This document shows, in pieces, positions 17,416 through 25,527 of a DNA stretch of 64,000 bases. Origin of the DNA: Pedobacter schmidteae (GTDB lineage: Bacteria; Bacteroidota; Bacteroidia; Sphingobacteriales; Sphingobacteriaceae); assembly GCF_900564155.1 (NCBI RefSeq), contig NZ_LS999839.1:617097-681096 (forward strand), written 5' to 3'. The stretch's first letter is position 1. Every line of letters begins with the position of its first letter. Under the pieces are notes generated by a model. The model searched no databases and was not told the DNA's origin. It was given only the letters and a program-made list of their open reading frames with translations. The position numbers were made by a program, and so were the translations under genes.

Positions 17416-17446
17416 TATTGTTACTTTAAAGCCTTATTGTTACTTT
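17416..17446. repeat. 12-nt direct repeat TATTGTTACTTT, period 19 bp
   Basis: Two perfect copies, at 17416-17427 and 17435-17446, lie in the 248-bp region between the divergent S9-like operon and the TPR gene. The spacing of about two helical turns is compatible with a dimeric regulator, such as the OmpR-type regulator encoded in the operon, but this is inference. The rest of 17357-17604 shows no gene. Confidence 0.5.
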
Positions 17447-17604
17447 CGGAGCGGGATTACAAAATACTAATCTTCTTTAAAAAAAATAGTTATCGAGACA
17501 ATAAATTGATGTTACAAATGGACAAGAGCCTGGCCCCATGCATGGAAGCTGCGAACAAATCCCCTTTAAATCGTTAATTTTAAATTCCCGATCTTTATAA
17601 CGGC

Positions 17605-19413
17605 ATGAAGAAATTATTTGTAGTTGTTGTTTTGTGTATTGTACACCTGTTTTGTCAGGCTCAAGAAAATGTAGACGATGCTTTGGCTTACCAATATTAT
17701 CAGCAAGGCCAATATCAGCAGGCTGTTGTATTGTTTGAAAAACTGTTCGGCAAAACAAAAAATGATACTTACCTGGAGTTATACTTCAGTTCGTTATTGA
17801 AATTGAAACGGTTTGATGATGCAGAAAAGCTGATCAAAAAGCAAATCAGACAGGATCCAAAAAACCTGCAATACGGCATATCCTTAGCCCGGGTTTATCA
17901 GGATAAAGGCCAAACCGAAGCCGCCAATAAATTATACATGCAAATGATCAGCATCCTGCCTGCCGATGAATTTAAGATCAGGGAAATTGCCAATCACTTT
18001 TACAGTTTCCAGGCTTACGACCTGGCCATATCGGCCTTTTTACAGGGCCGAAAAATACTAAATGACAATAAGCCCTTTACCTACGAGCTGCTGAGCATAT
18101 ATCGTTATAAAAAAGACAAAAACATGTTGATTCAGGAGTACCTGAATGCCCTACCGGAAATGCCTCAATTGCTCCCACAGGCCGAAAGTGTATTATCGAC
18201 CGTATTTGAAGACAATAACGACTATCAGTTGTTGCAAGCTGCATTGCTCAAAAAAATACAGAAAGAACCTCAGACAGAGATTTATACCAAATTACTGATC
18301 TGGCAATACCTGCAGCAACAGGAATATGAAATGGCCCTGAGGCAGCTTATAGCACAGGATAAAAGATTGAAAGACGATGGTTCTATCCTGTTTAATACCT
18401 GTAATACTTTTCTGGATAATAAGGCTTATCCTGTTGCTATCAAAGCTTTCGAATATTTATTGACCAAGGGTAAAGAGAACCCTTATTACCTACCGGCAAA
18501 AGTTGAGATGATCAATGCCAAATACCAACAGGTAGTTGCCGGACAATTTGATCAAAAAGCCATAGTCGAACTGGCAGCTGCCTACCAGACTATTATTGAT
18601 GAATACGGCAAAAATGTGCAAACCCTTTTTGCATTGAAGAAACTGGCCAATTTACAAGCCTATTACCTGAATGATCTGACCAAAGCTGAAAATGCATTGG
18701 AAAACATGTTGACCATACCCGGCCTTCCTGGCAGTGAAACCGGGCAGATCAAATTGGAATTGGGCGATGTATACATATTGACCAAACAGCCCTGGGAGGC
18801 ATTTTTAATTTACGAACAAGTGGCCAAACAATTTGAGGGCCAGGACATAGGCAATGAGGCACGGTTCCGTGCAGCCATATTGTCTTTTTATCAGGGCAAC
18901 TTTACCTATGCCAAATCTCAGGCTGATGTATTAAAAACCAGCACCTCGCAACTGATTGCCAACGATGCACTGAACCTTAGCCTGCTGATCTCAGACAACC
19001 TGCAATCGACCACCGACAGCAGTGCACTTAAAATGTATGCCGATGCTGAAATGCTTCAATTTAGAAAGCTCCCGGCACAAGCTTTGGTAAAGCTGGACAG
19101 TATAGTACTTGCCTTTCCGGGTAATAGTCTTGTAGACGATATACTAATGGCAAAATCGAGGATTTATATTAAAAACAACGATGTCAGCAATGCGGTAAAA
19201 GTACTTACAACACTTACAGAACAACAGACAAACAGCATATGGGCTGATGATGCACTTTTTTCATTGGCTGAACTTTACGAGAAGAATTTAAAAGACAAGG
19301 AACAGGCCAAAACGTTATACCAGAAGCTGATTAACGATTACCCGGGCAGTATGTTCACCAACGAAGCACGCAAGCGTTTCCGTAAACTTAGAGGCGATAA
19401 TGTTGGCACATAG
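17605..19413 (+). CDS. Exported tetratricopeptide-repeat protein
   Basis: 602 residues with an N-terminal signal peptide (about 1-19, cleavage near CQAQE). The body is almost wholly TPR-like helical repeats, e.g. AYQYYQQGQYQQAVVLFEKL at the N-terminus and TLYQKLINDYPGS-type YbgF/BamD-like repeats at the C-terminus (NEARKRFRKLRG). No enzyme motif is seen. It is probably a periplasmic scaffold or protein-interaction factor. It is followed 15 bp later by a DUF4286 gene and rfbC on the same strand. Confidence 0.85.
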   Translation: MKKLFVVVVLCIVHLFCQAQENVDDALAYQYYQQGQYQQAVVLFEKLFGKTKNDTYLELYFSSLLKLKRFDDAEKLIKKQIRQDPKNLQYGISLARVYQDKGQTEAANKLYMQMISILPADEFKIREIANHFYSFQAYDLAISAFLQGRKILNDNKPFTYELLSIYRYKKDKNMLIQEYLNALPEMPQLLPQAESVLSTVFEDNNDYQLLQAALLKKIQKEPQTEIYTKLLIWQYLQQQEYEMALRQLIAQDKRLKDDGSILFNTCNTFLDNKAYPVAIKAFEYLLTKGKENPYYLPAKVEMINAKYQQVVAGQFDQKAIVELAAAYQTIIDEYGKNVQTLFALKKLANLQAYYLNDLTKAENALENMLTIPGLPGSETGQIKLELGDVYILTKQPWEAFLIYEQVAKQFEGQDIGNEARFRAAILSFYQGNFTYAKSQADVLKTSTSQLIANDALNLSLLISDNLQSTTDSSALKMYADAEMLQFRKLPAQALVKLDSIVLAFPGNSLVDDILMAKSRIYIKNNDVSNAVKVLTTLTEQQTNSIWADDALFSLAELYEKNLKDKEQAKTLYQKLINDYPGSMFTNEARKRFRKLRGDNVGT

Positions 19414-19428
19414 TATTATCTTTGTATC

Positions 19429-19731
19429 ATGCTGCTATATAATGTAACCATAATAATTGAAGAGGTATCCTCAGCCAGCTGGCTGAAATGGATGGAAGAT
19501 GTACATATCCCAAATGTGATGGCAACCGGAAAGTTTGTATCTCACCGTTTGCTAAGGGTACTGGATTCGCCAAATGAGGGCGTAACCTATTGCGCGCAAT
19601 ATGTAGTTGAACATATGGCCGACTATCTGGATTATCAGGAAAACTTTGCACCGGCTTTACAAGCTGAGGCCAATGTACTTTTCGAAAACAAGTTTGTATC
19701 TTTCCGTACACTAATGGAATATATCGCTTAA
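19429..19731 (+). CDS. DUF4286 family protein
   Basis: 100 residues, no signal peptide, no membrane segment. The pattern YNVTIIIEE...WLKWMEDVHIPNVMATGKF followed by a second mixed alpha/beta half fits the small DUF4286 family, a ferredoxin-like dimeric alpha/beta barrel fold by analogy. Function unknown. An opposite-strand ORF of similar length covers the same bases but lacks family features. It sits 15 bp after the TPR gene and 6 bp before rfbC. Confidence 0.8.
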   Translation: MLLYNVTIIIEEVSSASWLKWMEDVHIPNVMATGKFVSHRLLRVLDSPNEGVTYCAQYVVEHMADYLDYQENFAPALQAEANVLFENKFVSFRTLMEYIA

Positions 19732-19737
19732 TTCCCT

Positions 19738-20292
19738 ATGCAGATTACTAAAACACCACTTGATGGCCTTTTAATTATTGAGCCTAAAGTTTGGACAGAT
19801 AACCGCGGTTATTTTTATGAAAGCTATAGTGCCAAAAACTATGCAGATGCAGGTATTGAAGTGACTTTTGTTCAGGACAATCAGTCTTTTTCGCAAAAAG
19901 GGGCACTACGTGGGTTACATGCCCAGGCTATGCCATTTGAACAGGGAAAACTGGTGAGAGTGCTTAAAGGAGCAGTAATTGATGTAGCAGTTGACATACG
20001 AAAAGGCTCAGCTACTTATGGTCAGCATTTTGAAATAGAACTGAGTGGCGAAAACCACAAACAACTTTGGGTACCACCGGGTTTCCTGCATGGCTTTTTA
20101 ACACTGGAAGATGATACCATCTTTACCTATAAGGTAACGAATTACTACGATAAAGCATCAGAAATTGGTGTGATGTGGAATGATGCCGACCTGAATATAA
20201 AATGGGACAAGTATATGCCTGAGTCGACCTTTTTGCTGTCCGACAAAGATCAGGTTCTTGATAATTTCAAAGATTTTAAAAGTCCTTTCTAA
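19738..20292 (+). CDS. rfbC: dTDP-4-dehydrorhamnose 3,5-epimerase
   Basis: 184 residues, the usual RmlC length. Family signatures are GYFYESY, LRGLH with the catalytic base His61, GKLVRVLKGAVIDVAVDIRKGSATYG and WVPPGFLHGFL. The usual HYQ after RGL is HAQ here (Tyr to Ala at 62), a small departure. It converts dTDP-4-keto-6-deoxyglucose to the rhamno epimer for cell-surface polysaccharide. The other rml genes are not in this window. A strong bidirectional terminator follows at once. Confidence 0.93.
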   Translation: MQITKTPLDGLLIIEPKVWTDNRGYFYESYSAKNYADAGIEVTFVQDNQSFSQKGALRGLHAQAMPFEQGKLVRVLKGAVIDVAVDIRKGSATYGQHFEIELSGENHKQLWVPPGFLHGFLTLEDDTIFTYKVTNYYDKASEIGVMWNDADLNIKWDKYMPESTFLLSDKDQVLDNFKDFKSPF

Positions 20293-20296
20293 GGAA

Positions 20297-20327
20297 AAAG
20301 GGATGTTTGATTTTCAAACATCCCTTT
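20297..20327. terminator. Bidirectional intrinsic terminator between rfbC and the OmpA-like gene
   Basis: A perfect 14-bp stem (AAAGGGATGTTTGA with its complement) and a 3-nt loop TTT at 20311-20313. It lies between convergent genes, with A-rich and T-rich ends that serve both strands. Confidence 0.88.
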
Positions 20328-20332
20328 CATTT

Positions 20333-21175
20333 CTACTGCTTAATCAGGTTATACAGTTCATCCAGTTTTGGCGACAGGACGATCTCAATCCTACGGTTTT
20401 TACTTCTGCTTTCGGCCGAAGTATTTGGCCCCAGGGGTTGAAACTCTCCTTTACCGGTTGCCGTCATCCGTACACCTTCTACCTTCTTTATTTCTGTCAA
20501 ATACCTCACTACCGAAGTAGAACGCAATACACTCAAATCCCAGTTGTCTTTAATCTGTCCCAGATTAGTAATTTTCTGAGAATCGGTATGCCCTTCAACA
20601 GCAATATTTATTTCCGGCTGTTGTTTAAGTACATCAGCAAGCTGGCTTAATGCTTGTTTACCCTTTTCATCTATAATGATACTGCCCGATGGGAACAATA
20701 ACTTATCCATCAACGAAACATATACCTTACCATTACGGATTTCAACAGTTAGTCCATTTTTGGTAAAGCCCAGCAAAGCTTGCTGCAATTTTTCTTTTAA
20801 CTGATTGGTGGCCTCATCACGCTTCCGCAAAATCTCTTCTACTTCTTTTAGTCTTTGCTCACGTTTTTTTAAATCGGCCGATAGTTTATTGATTTCATTG
20901 GAACTGTTGCTGCGCAATTTGCTATAGTTGTTATCCATTTCAGAATAGCGTCCTTTTAAATCGTTCAGTGCACTGCTCAAGCCAGTGGTATCTTTACGTA
21001 GCTTGGCAATCAGCCCCTCCAGGTTTTCATTCATCATCTGCGAATCGCTCCATCCCTTACTCAGGGAATCTTGTTTGGCTAGCAGTGATTTATATTTTTT
21101 TGGTGATAAAACCACACAGGAACTGAATGCACTGGCCAGCAATGCAGCAAATAAAAATAAACTGATTTTTTTCAT
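20333..21175 (-). CDS. OmpA-family lipoprotein with coiled coil
   Basis: About 280 residues when started at MKKISLFLF (ATG 21175). The upstream in-frame extension to 21226 lacks signal character. A lipobox Cys lies near residue 19 (AFSSC). Residues about 35-145 are a long heptad-like coiled coil rich in Lys, Glu and Leu. The C-terminal OmpA/MotB peptidoglycan-binding domain contains VEGHTDSQKI and SRSKNRRIEIV. It is probably anchored in the outer membrane and tethered to peptidoglycan. The three genes upstream on the same strand are separated by about 110 bp. Confidence 0.9.
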   Translation of the reverse strand: MKKISLFLFAALLASAFSSCVVLSPKKYKSLLAKQDSLSKGWSDSQMMNENLEGLIAKLRKDTTGLSSALNDLKGRYSEMDNNYSKLRSNSSNEINKLSADLKKREQRLKEVEEILRKRDEATNQLKEKLQQALLGFTKNGLTVEIRNGKVYVSLMDKLLFPSGSIIIDEKGKQALSQLADVLKQQPEINIAVEGHTDSQKITNLGQIKDNWDLSVLRSTSVVRYLTEIKKVEGVRMTATGKGEFQPLGPNTSAESRSKNRRIEIVLSPKLDELYNLIKQ

Positions 21176-21286
21176 TAGTGTATATTGGTTGTTAAGGATT
21201 ATCAGTCCACCGGCCATAAATTTCATTCACAGCAGCAGACCATTATGGTTCATTGGTGTTTAAATCTTTGTTTTCCCTGGCAAAAA

Positions 21287-21949
21287 CTATTGTTCTACAG
21301 CTTTTCTCAAAAATACAATAAAAGGATGAACCTGCTCAAAAGCAGTTTTCAACTTATTAACGATTCCAGGCTTTAAAAATTCTTCGTCCTTAATAGGAAA
21401 AGTTGCAATAAAACTTTTGAGCTTTAAAAATTCTATCTGAGGATGCTCTGTTTCATAACCTTTAGGAGCCTTTTTCAATTTGTCCTCTTCACTTAGCTGA
21501 AAGGTTTTACTGAAATTCTTTTCCTGAATGATTCCCAGAAACTCTGAAGCATTGTAGTCTATCTCTTCTCTGATTTTTTTTAGATCTGCTGCTTCCGGCA
21601 TCCAGGAGCCAGCCGCAAAGAAACAGGCACCAGGCTGGATATGCAGATAATAACCGGGTTCGTTTACACCTTTACCTTTTACGGCAAAATAAATTCCGTA
21701 ATTGTTTTTATAAGGATCTTTATTTTTACTGAAGCGGACATCACGATAGATACGCAGCAAACATTTTTTCGATGATGTTTCTGCCGAAAACTCCGGATCG
21801 GCCTGGGCAAGCTGAAGAATGAGTTGATCAACAAAGGCCAGCACATCGGCTTTAGCGGTTTCATACCTCCCTTTATTTTCAGCAAACCATTCGCGGTTAT
21901 TGTTGGCAGCTACATCATTAATAAAGGCAAGTGTTTCGGGCTTAATCAT
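21287..21949 (-). CDS. DUF2461 family protein
   Basis: 220 residues, no signal peptide. Family landmarks are NNNREWFAENKGRYE near the N-terminus, RIYRDVRFSKNKDPYKNNYG around residue 70, YYLHIQPG and a Lys-rich KAPKGYE stretch. It is a common bacterial and fungal family of unknown function. Its start codon overlaps the stop of the DUF983 gene (ATGA), so the two are probably translationally coupled. Confidence 0.88.
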   Translation of the reverse strand: MIKPETLAFINDVAANNNREWFAENKGRYETAKADVLAFVDQLILQLAQADPEFSAETSSKKCLLRIYRDVRFSKNKDPYKNNYGIYFAVKGKGVNEPGYYLHIQPGACFFAAGSWMPEAADLKKIREEIDYNASEFLGIIQEKNFSKTFQLSEEDKLKKAPKGYETEHPQIEFLKLKSFIATFPIKDEEFLKPGIVNKLKTAFEQVHPFIVFLRKAVEQ

Positions 21950-22347
21950 GGCTTATCGTAATAGGCGTTATACTTTATTTTTGGAGATAGCCAATGTAAT
22001 AAAATCACCCGGGAATATCGATAATTAAAGGGTGCCAAAAGTAAACATCCTGTAAAAATTACACCTATGTAAAGCCAGAAAGATTCAAACTCCAGGTAGC
22101 CTCCAGATAAAACATAGGTGGCTACGGCCAGTGTAATCATTTCGGCACAGTTCATCGCGTAACTCACATACATCGCAGCATAAAAATACCCCGGCTCAAT
22201 TTCAAATCGCTGTCCGCAATGCGGGCAAACAGTATTTGTTCTTTGTACATTAAAACCATACAGGCTTCCTGTAAAGATATCGCCCCTGCGACATTGCGGG
22301 CATTTGCCATGTACTATTGCGTAAAGCTTGGATGTTTTTTTCTGCAT
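21946..22347 (-). CDS. DUF983 family membrane protein with zinc-ribbon
   Basis: 133 residues. The N-terminal half has two CxxC pairs, CPQCRRGDIF and CPHCGQRFE, a likely zinc ribbon facing the cytosol. Two hydrophobic helices follow (about residues 55-80 and 85-110). The PGYFYAAMYVSYA motif is typical of DUF983. Function unknown. It overlaps the DUF2461 gene by 4 bp and lies 46 bp after the small CAMC membrane protein gene. Confidence 0.88.
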   Translation of the reverse strand: MQKKTSKLYAIVHGKCPQCRRGDIFTGSLYGFNVQRTNTVCPHCGQRFEIEPGYFYAAMYVSYAMNCAEMITLAVATYVLSGGYLEFESFWLYIGVIFTGCLLLAPFNYRYSRVILLHWLSPKIKYNAYYDKP

Positions 22348-22393
22348 AATTTATCAGAGGCCCGGCAATTGATGCGGCGGGATAAAATGAATA

Positions 22394-22648
22394 CTATGAA
22401 TGTGAAATGCCCTGTACCGTTCTTTTACGGTATTTGGTATACCATAAAATTCCAACTCCGGTAAGCAAAACATATGGAATAGCCAACAAGTATAAAATAC
22501 CTGTATTTAGGCCTTTGCCCTGTGTATTCCCGTTTTTAACACTTTGCTCGGCATTAACAGAACACATGGCACATTGCGCACTGGCTGTATTGGTTACAGC
22601 AATGGCAGATAGCATTATAAAGATGAAGACGAATGCGATCCTTTTCAT
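22394..22648 (-). CDS. Small membrane protein with periplasmic CxxC
   Basis: 84 residues. It has a cleavable-looking signal (1-24, TASAQ), then CAMC at about 26-29, a short polar linker, one transmembrane helix (about 49-70) and a basic tail (TKYRKR). I recognise no characterised family. The CxxC placed just after the signal suggests a metal or thiol site on the periplasmic side. An opposite-strand ORF of equal length exists but lacks these features. It is first in a minus-strand set with DUF983 and DUF2461. Confidence 0.7.
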   Translation of the reverse strand: MKRIAFVFIFIMLSAIAVTNTASAQCAMCSVNAEQSVKNGNTQGKGLNTGILYLLAIPYVLLTGVGILWYTKYRKRTVQGISHS

Positions 22649-22685
22649 GCTGCAAATATAAGGAAAAAGAAGAGTCTAAAAGTAA

Positions 22686-22718
22686 AAATCGTGACAGGTT
22701 TTCGCCCTGTCACGATTT
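22686..22718 (-). terminator. Intrinsic terminator after the SusCD operon
   Basis: A perfect 13-bp stem (AAATCGTGACAGG with its complement) and a 7-nt loop. It lies 44 bp after the DUF4302 stop on the minus strand, with T-rich sequence following. Confidence 0.85.
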
Positions 22719-22762
22719 AAAAAGTTATAAAATAGAGTGTGTTAATGCTTTCACATACAACA

Positions 22763-24133
22763 TTATTGTAAACCTCCTGAGAATGTAAAATCAGGATGCT
22801 CGATACTCACAAATTGCCCCAGGACTGCACCCGTAGTTGGATTTACGAAGTAATCGAGTTTAAAAGTATCGACATTTATACGCTCAATTAATAACGGGTC
22901 CAATGGTTTGGACGCTTGGTTATAAACAAAAGTTGAATTTGCATCAAAACCTGGGATAATTGTAAATTTATATATGCCTGAAGCATTTTTCGTAAAATTA
23001 TACGGATAAGTCAGGTCTAATGAATTCGCCCCAAAAGGTGTTTTTATAATAAGCGTCATGACACCTGTTGTTGTATTAAATCCAAATCTCATAGCTCCTA
23101 AAGTTATTGGTACACCACCAACAGCGATATTGGAATTCATTCTTTGATTGGACAAGGCCCTTCTTGTAATAAAGTCACTGCCCCAACCCGGATAGGTAGC
23201 AGCACTAGGGACAACAATTGCATTGTATGCTGATCCCAACACCAGGTTTAAAGGTAAAATTGGCGTATTGGAAATTAAAATTTCCGTCTTTACTCCCGCA
23301 GCATTGATCAAAAATAATTTCCCCGAAGTGCTATCCCACATTAGTCCTGTAAACGTAACTCCCCCCTCAATAATCGGTTTAACCAATCTCGCTCCTTGTT
23401 TAGAAAATGAGAATGTCCCTGAATTTTTTATAATCTCGTTACCTGTAACGGAAATAAATGAGAATAATCTTGATCTGACCTCAGGACTTATAGAAATCTG
23501 AATTTTCTTATTGTTATCTTTTGGATCGGGAATATAAATAAATGGATGATCAGCTAAAAAATCCGTAATTCCTTGAATGGCATCCGAAAACTGATCACTG
23601 GTATAAAAAGCCTTTTCATCGGCCGTAGCTTTTACCAAAACCAATGGGGTTTTCCGCTTTTTACCTACCAATTTAATTGTATCTCCTACCTGTTCTCTAA
23701 TTTCAAACTCAAAATCAGATCCGTATCCAACAGCATAGTCACCGTCAAAAAAGCTAGGATCAGGATCCTGTAGGCTATGTAACAAGGTATAAGTATCAAA
23801 AATCACCGAAGGTGCCATTACTTGCTTTATCCTGTAGGTACTTGTAACTGACTCCAACGCTATATTGCTATTGTAATCGGCACGCATAACTACTTTATTA
23901 TCCTTATCAAAAGACATATAGAAACTATACCCTCCGCCTACCAGGGTGGTACTTAAATAAGCCACCCACCCGTTCGGGCTGCTCACAAGTTCGCTTCTAT
24001 ATTTTTCAAGGTCTGCGGCAACACGTTCCTCCGGTCTTTGACCATCAATCAGTTCCTGATCTTTTTTACAGGCCTGCACTATCAATAATGCTAAAAGGCC
24101 CATTACAAATATTTTTCTCATGTGTAATTTCAT
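22763..24133 (-). CDS. DUF4302 lipoprotein of the SusCD locus
   Basis: About 456 residues; ATG 24133 or 24121 are both plausible starts (the upstream codon at 24139 is TTG). The lipobox is LIVQAC. The N-terminal region (EERVAADLEKYRSELVSSPNGWVAYLSTTLVGGGYSFYMSF) fits the DUF4302 family, often found after SusC/SusD and a zinc metallohydrolase lipoprotein. The last ~140 residues resemble the C-terminal part of the neighbouring metallohydrolase (see findings). It is probably surface-exposed or periplasmic, but the ligand is unknown. It ends the operon at a strong terminator. Confidence 0.85.
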   Translation of the reverse strand: MKLHMRKIFVMGLLALLIVQACKKDQELIDGQRPEERVAADLEKYRSELVSSPNGWVAYLSTTLVGGGYSFYMSFDKDNKVVMRADYNSNIALESVTSTYRIKQVMAPSVIFDTYTLLHSLQDPDPSFFDGDYAVGYGSDFEFEIREQVGDTIKLVGKKRKTPLVLVKATADEKAFYTSDQFSDAIQGITDFLADHPFIYIPDPKDNNKKIQISISPEVRSRLFSFISVTGNEIIKNSGTFSFSKQGARLVKPIIEGGVTFTGLMWDSTSGKLFLINAAGVKTEILISNTPILPLNLVLGSAYNAIVVPSAATYPGWGSDFITRRALSNQRMNSNIAVGGVPITLGAMRFGFNTTTGVMTLIIKTPFGANSLDLTYPYNFTKNASGIYKFTIIPGFDANSTFVYNQASKPLDPLLIERINVDTFKLDYFVNPTTGAVLGQFVSIEHPDFTFSGGLQ

Positions 24134-24151
24134 TTTCAATTTACAACACTG

Positions 24152-25516
24152 TTATCTTTGAATACTGCCATAAAACCCTAATTGGTTATTTGAAGTATCA
24201 AAAAAACCCATAAGCGTACTTCTTGACCCCGGAACTATATCTTCAATCCAATTCAATTTGAAAGTTTTAGTAGTGAAATAATCCAATATAGGTTTCATCT
24301 GCGTCTGGATTAACGTTCCATTTCCATACTGAGTTGCGGTACCTTGTGTAGCCCTCACAACCTTAAATGTTCCCGCCGATCCTGTGGTAATTGTTGCGGT
24401 CAGGTTATACCAGAAAGCAAAAGTGCCTCCTGTAAATTTGAGGATCATATCAACTCTATTGGCCGAAACATTTGTAAATACAAGTTCAACACTCGGGTTT
24501 ATTGCAATACTGAACTGCGCACCGACTGCCGCAACTGAAGTATTGTACGCAGTTGTAAATGCAGCACTCTGACTGGTGGCATTTTTATCGATGGTAAAGC
24601 CTTTATAGGAGCCTCTAGACAACCAGGTATGAACAGGGGTGATAGCCACGGGTGCATAGGTCTCGATCGCTGTTCTGACCTTAGCCTGCAATTTTCTAAA
24701 ATCAAGACCATGTGCGGTTTTGTAATAATCAACCACTACCTGTTCTTTCTTTCTTAATTTCGTTACAGCTGTCGGATCGGTAGCTGTATTCACATAAGCA
24801 TCAACATAATCCTGTCCTTCTACCAGCAAAGTAGAAATCATCTCTGCAAAATCCTCATCTTTATTATTTCTGGCATAGCGGGTAATAAAGCCTAATGCTT
24901 TTGCTGTTGCGGCAGGATTACCTGACCCTACCCATGCCGAACCAATATAACTGGATGAAATTTCTTCATATCCCGGTGGAACCGGAACATTCTGATGCAA
25001 TATATGTCCAAATTCATGATGCATGGTGTGGAAAGCAGCCGGTCGGTCGGGTGTTCCCATCACACTAAATACATCATTTTTATCATAGCTATTTACCTCA
25101 TAAAGGTTAATCTGCCTTCCGGCATCGGCAGTACCCAGCGTAATCTGATCGTCTGAATATTCTCCACTACCAAAAAGCGCAATTTCTTTAGGTAAAATAG
25201 GCAGAAGAAATGCTTTGCTGGAAACCTCCAGGTAAGGCTTAATAAAAATCGCACTTACACCTTCCATAATTGGCTGAACCCTATCTTCCATTACAGGAGC
25301 AATTTCTTTATCAATTTTGGCCTGATATCTGTCAAACCGATATAGAATCTCCATGTTATAGGGATTCAGAAAATTATCTTCGAGCCATTTGTCGAGCCCA
25401 TTCTTTGCATAAGTATCTAAATTTGACTTAGTGATGTCAACATTTAGTGCTTTTTCTTTCTTACAGGATACCAATACTATCAACAGCGGTATCAGGTATA
25501 TATAAATCTTTTTCAT
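24152..25516 (-). CDS. Putative zinc-binding metallopeptidase lipoprotein (substrate import-associated)
   Basis: 454 residues with lipobox Cys18 (VLVSC). The zinc motif HExxH is HEFGH at 167-171, in HTMHHEFGHILHQ. A conserved Tyr/Glu-rich segment follows (PPGYEEISSSY), and EDFAEMIS around 240 could supply the third ligand. This fits the lipoprotein metallohydrolase family found next to SusCD genes. Residues about 300-454 form a separate C-terminal region that resembles the end of the DUF4302 protein. It lies 11 bp after susD. It may trim a peptide or other ligand before uptake (inference). Confidence 0.87.
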   Translation of the reverse strand: MKKIYIYLIPLLIVLVSCKKEKALNVDITKSNLDTYAKNGLDKWLEDNFLNPYNMEILYRFDRYQAKIDKEIAPVMEDRVQPIMEGVSAIFIKPYLEVSSKAFLLPILPKEIALFGSGEYSDDQITLGTADAGRQINLYEVNSYDKNDVFSVMGTPDRPAAFHTMHHEFGHILHQNVPVPPGYEEISSSYIGSAWVGSGNPAATAKALGFITRYARNNKDEDFAEMISTLLVEGQDYVDAYVNTATDPTAVTKLRKKEQVVVDYYKTAHGLDFRKLQAKVRTAIETYAPVAITPVHTWLSRGSYKGFTIDKNATSQSAAFTTAYNTSVAAVGAQFSIAINPSVELVFTNVSANRVDMILKFTGGTFAFWYNLTATITTGSAGTFKVVRATQGTATQYGNGTLIQTQMKPILDYFTTKTFKLNWIEDIVPGSRSTLMGFFDTSNNQLGFYGSIQR

Positions 25517-25527
25517 AGTCCTTAGGT

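Noticed and set aside
19427..19711. 94-codon minus-strand ORF opposite the DUF4286 gene
   Set aside because: The plus-strand frame matches DUF4286 and fits the TPR-DUF4286-rfbC gene order.
22653..22660. -7-like box TATATTTG (minus) 4 bp before the small membrane protein
   Set aside because: Too close to the ATG unless the mRNA is leaderless, and no -33 element; probably chance in AT-rich DNA.
22407..22661. 84-codon plus-strand ORF opposite the small CAMC protein
   Set aside because: The minus strand has a signal peptide, one helix and operon context; the plus frame has none.
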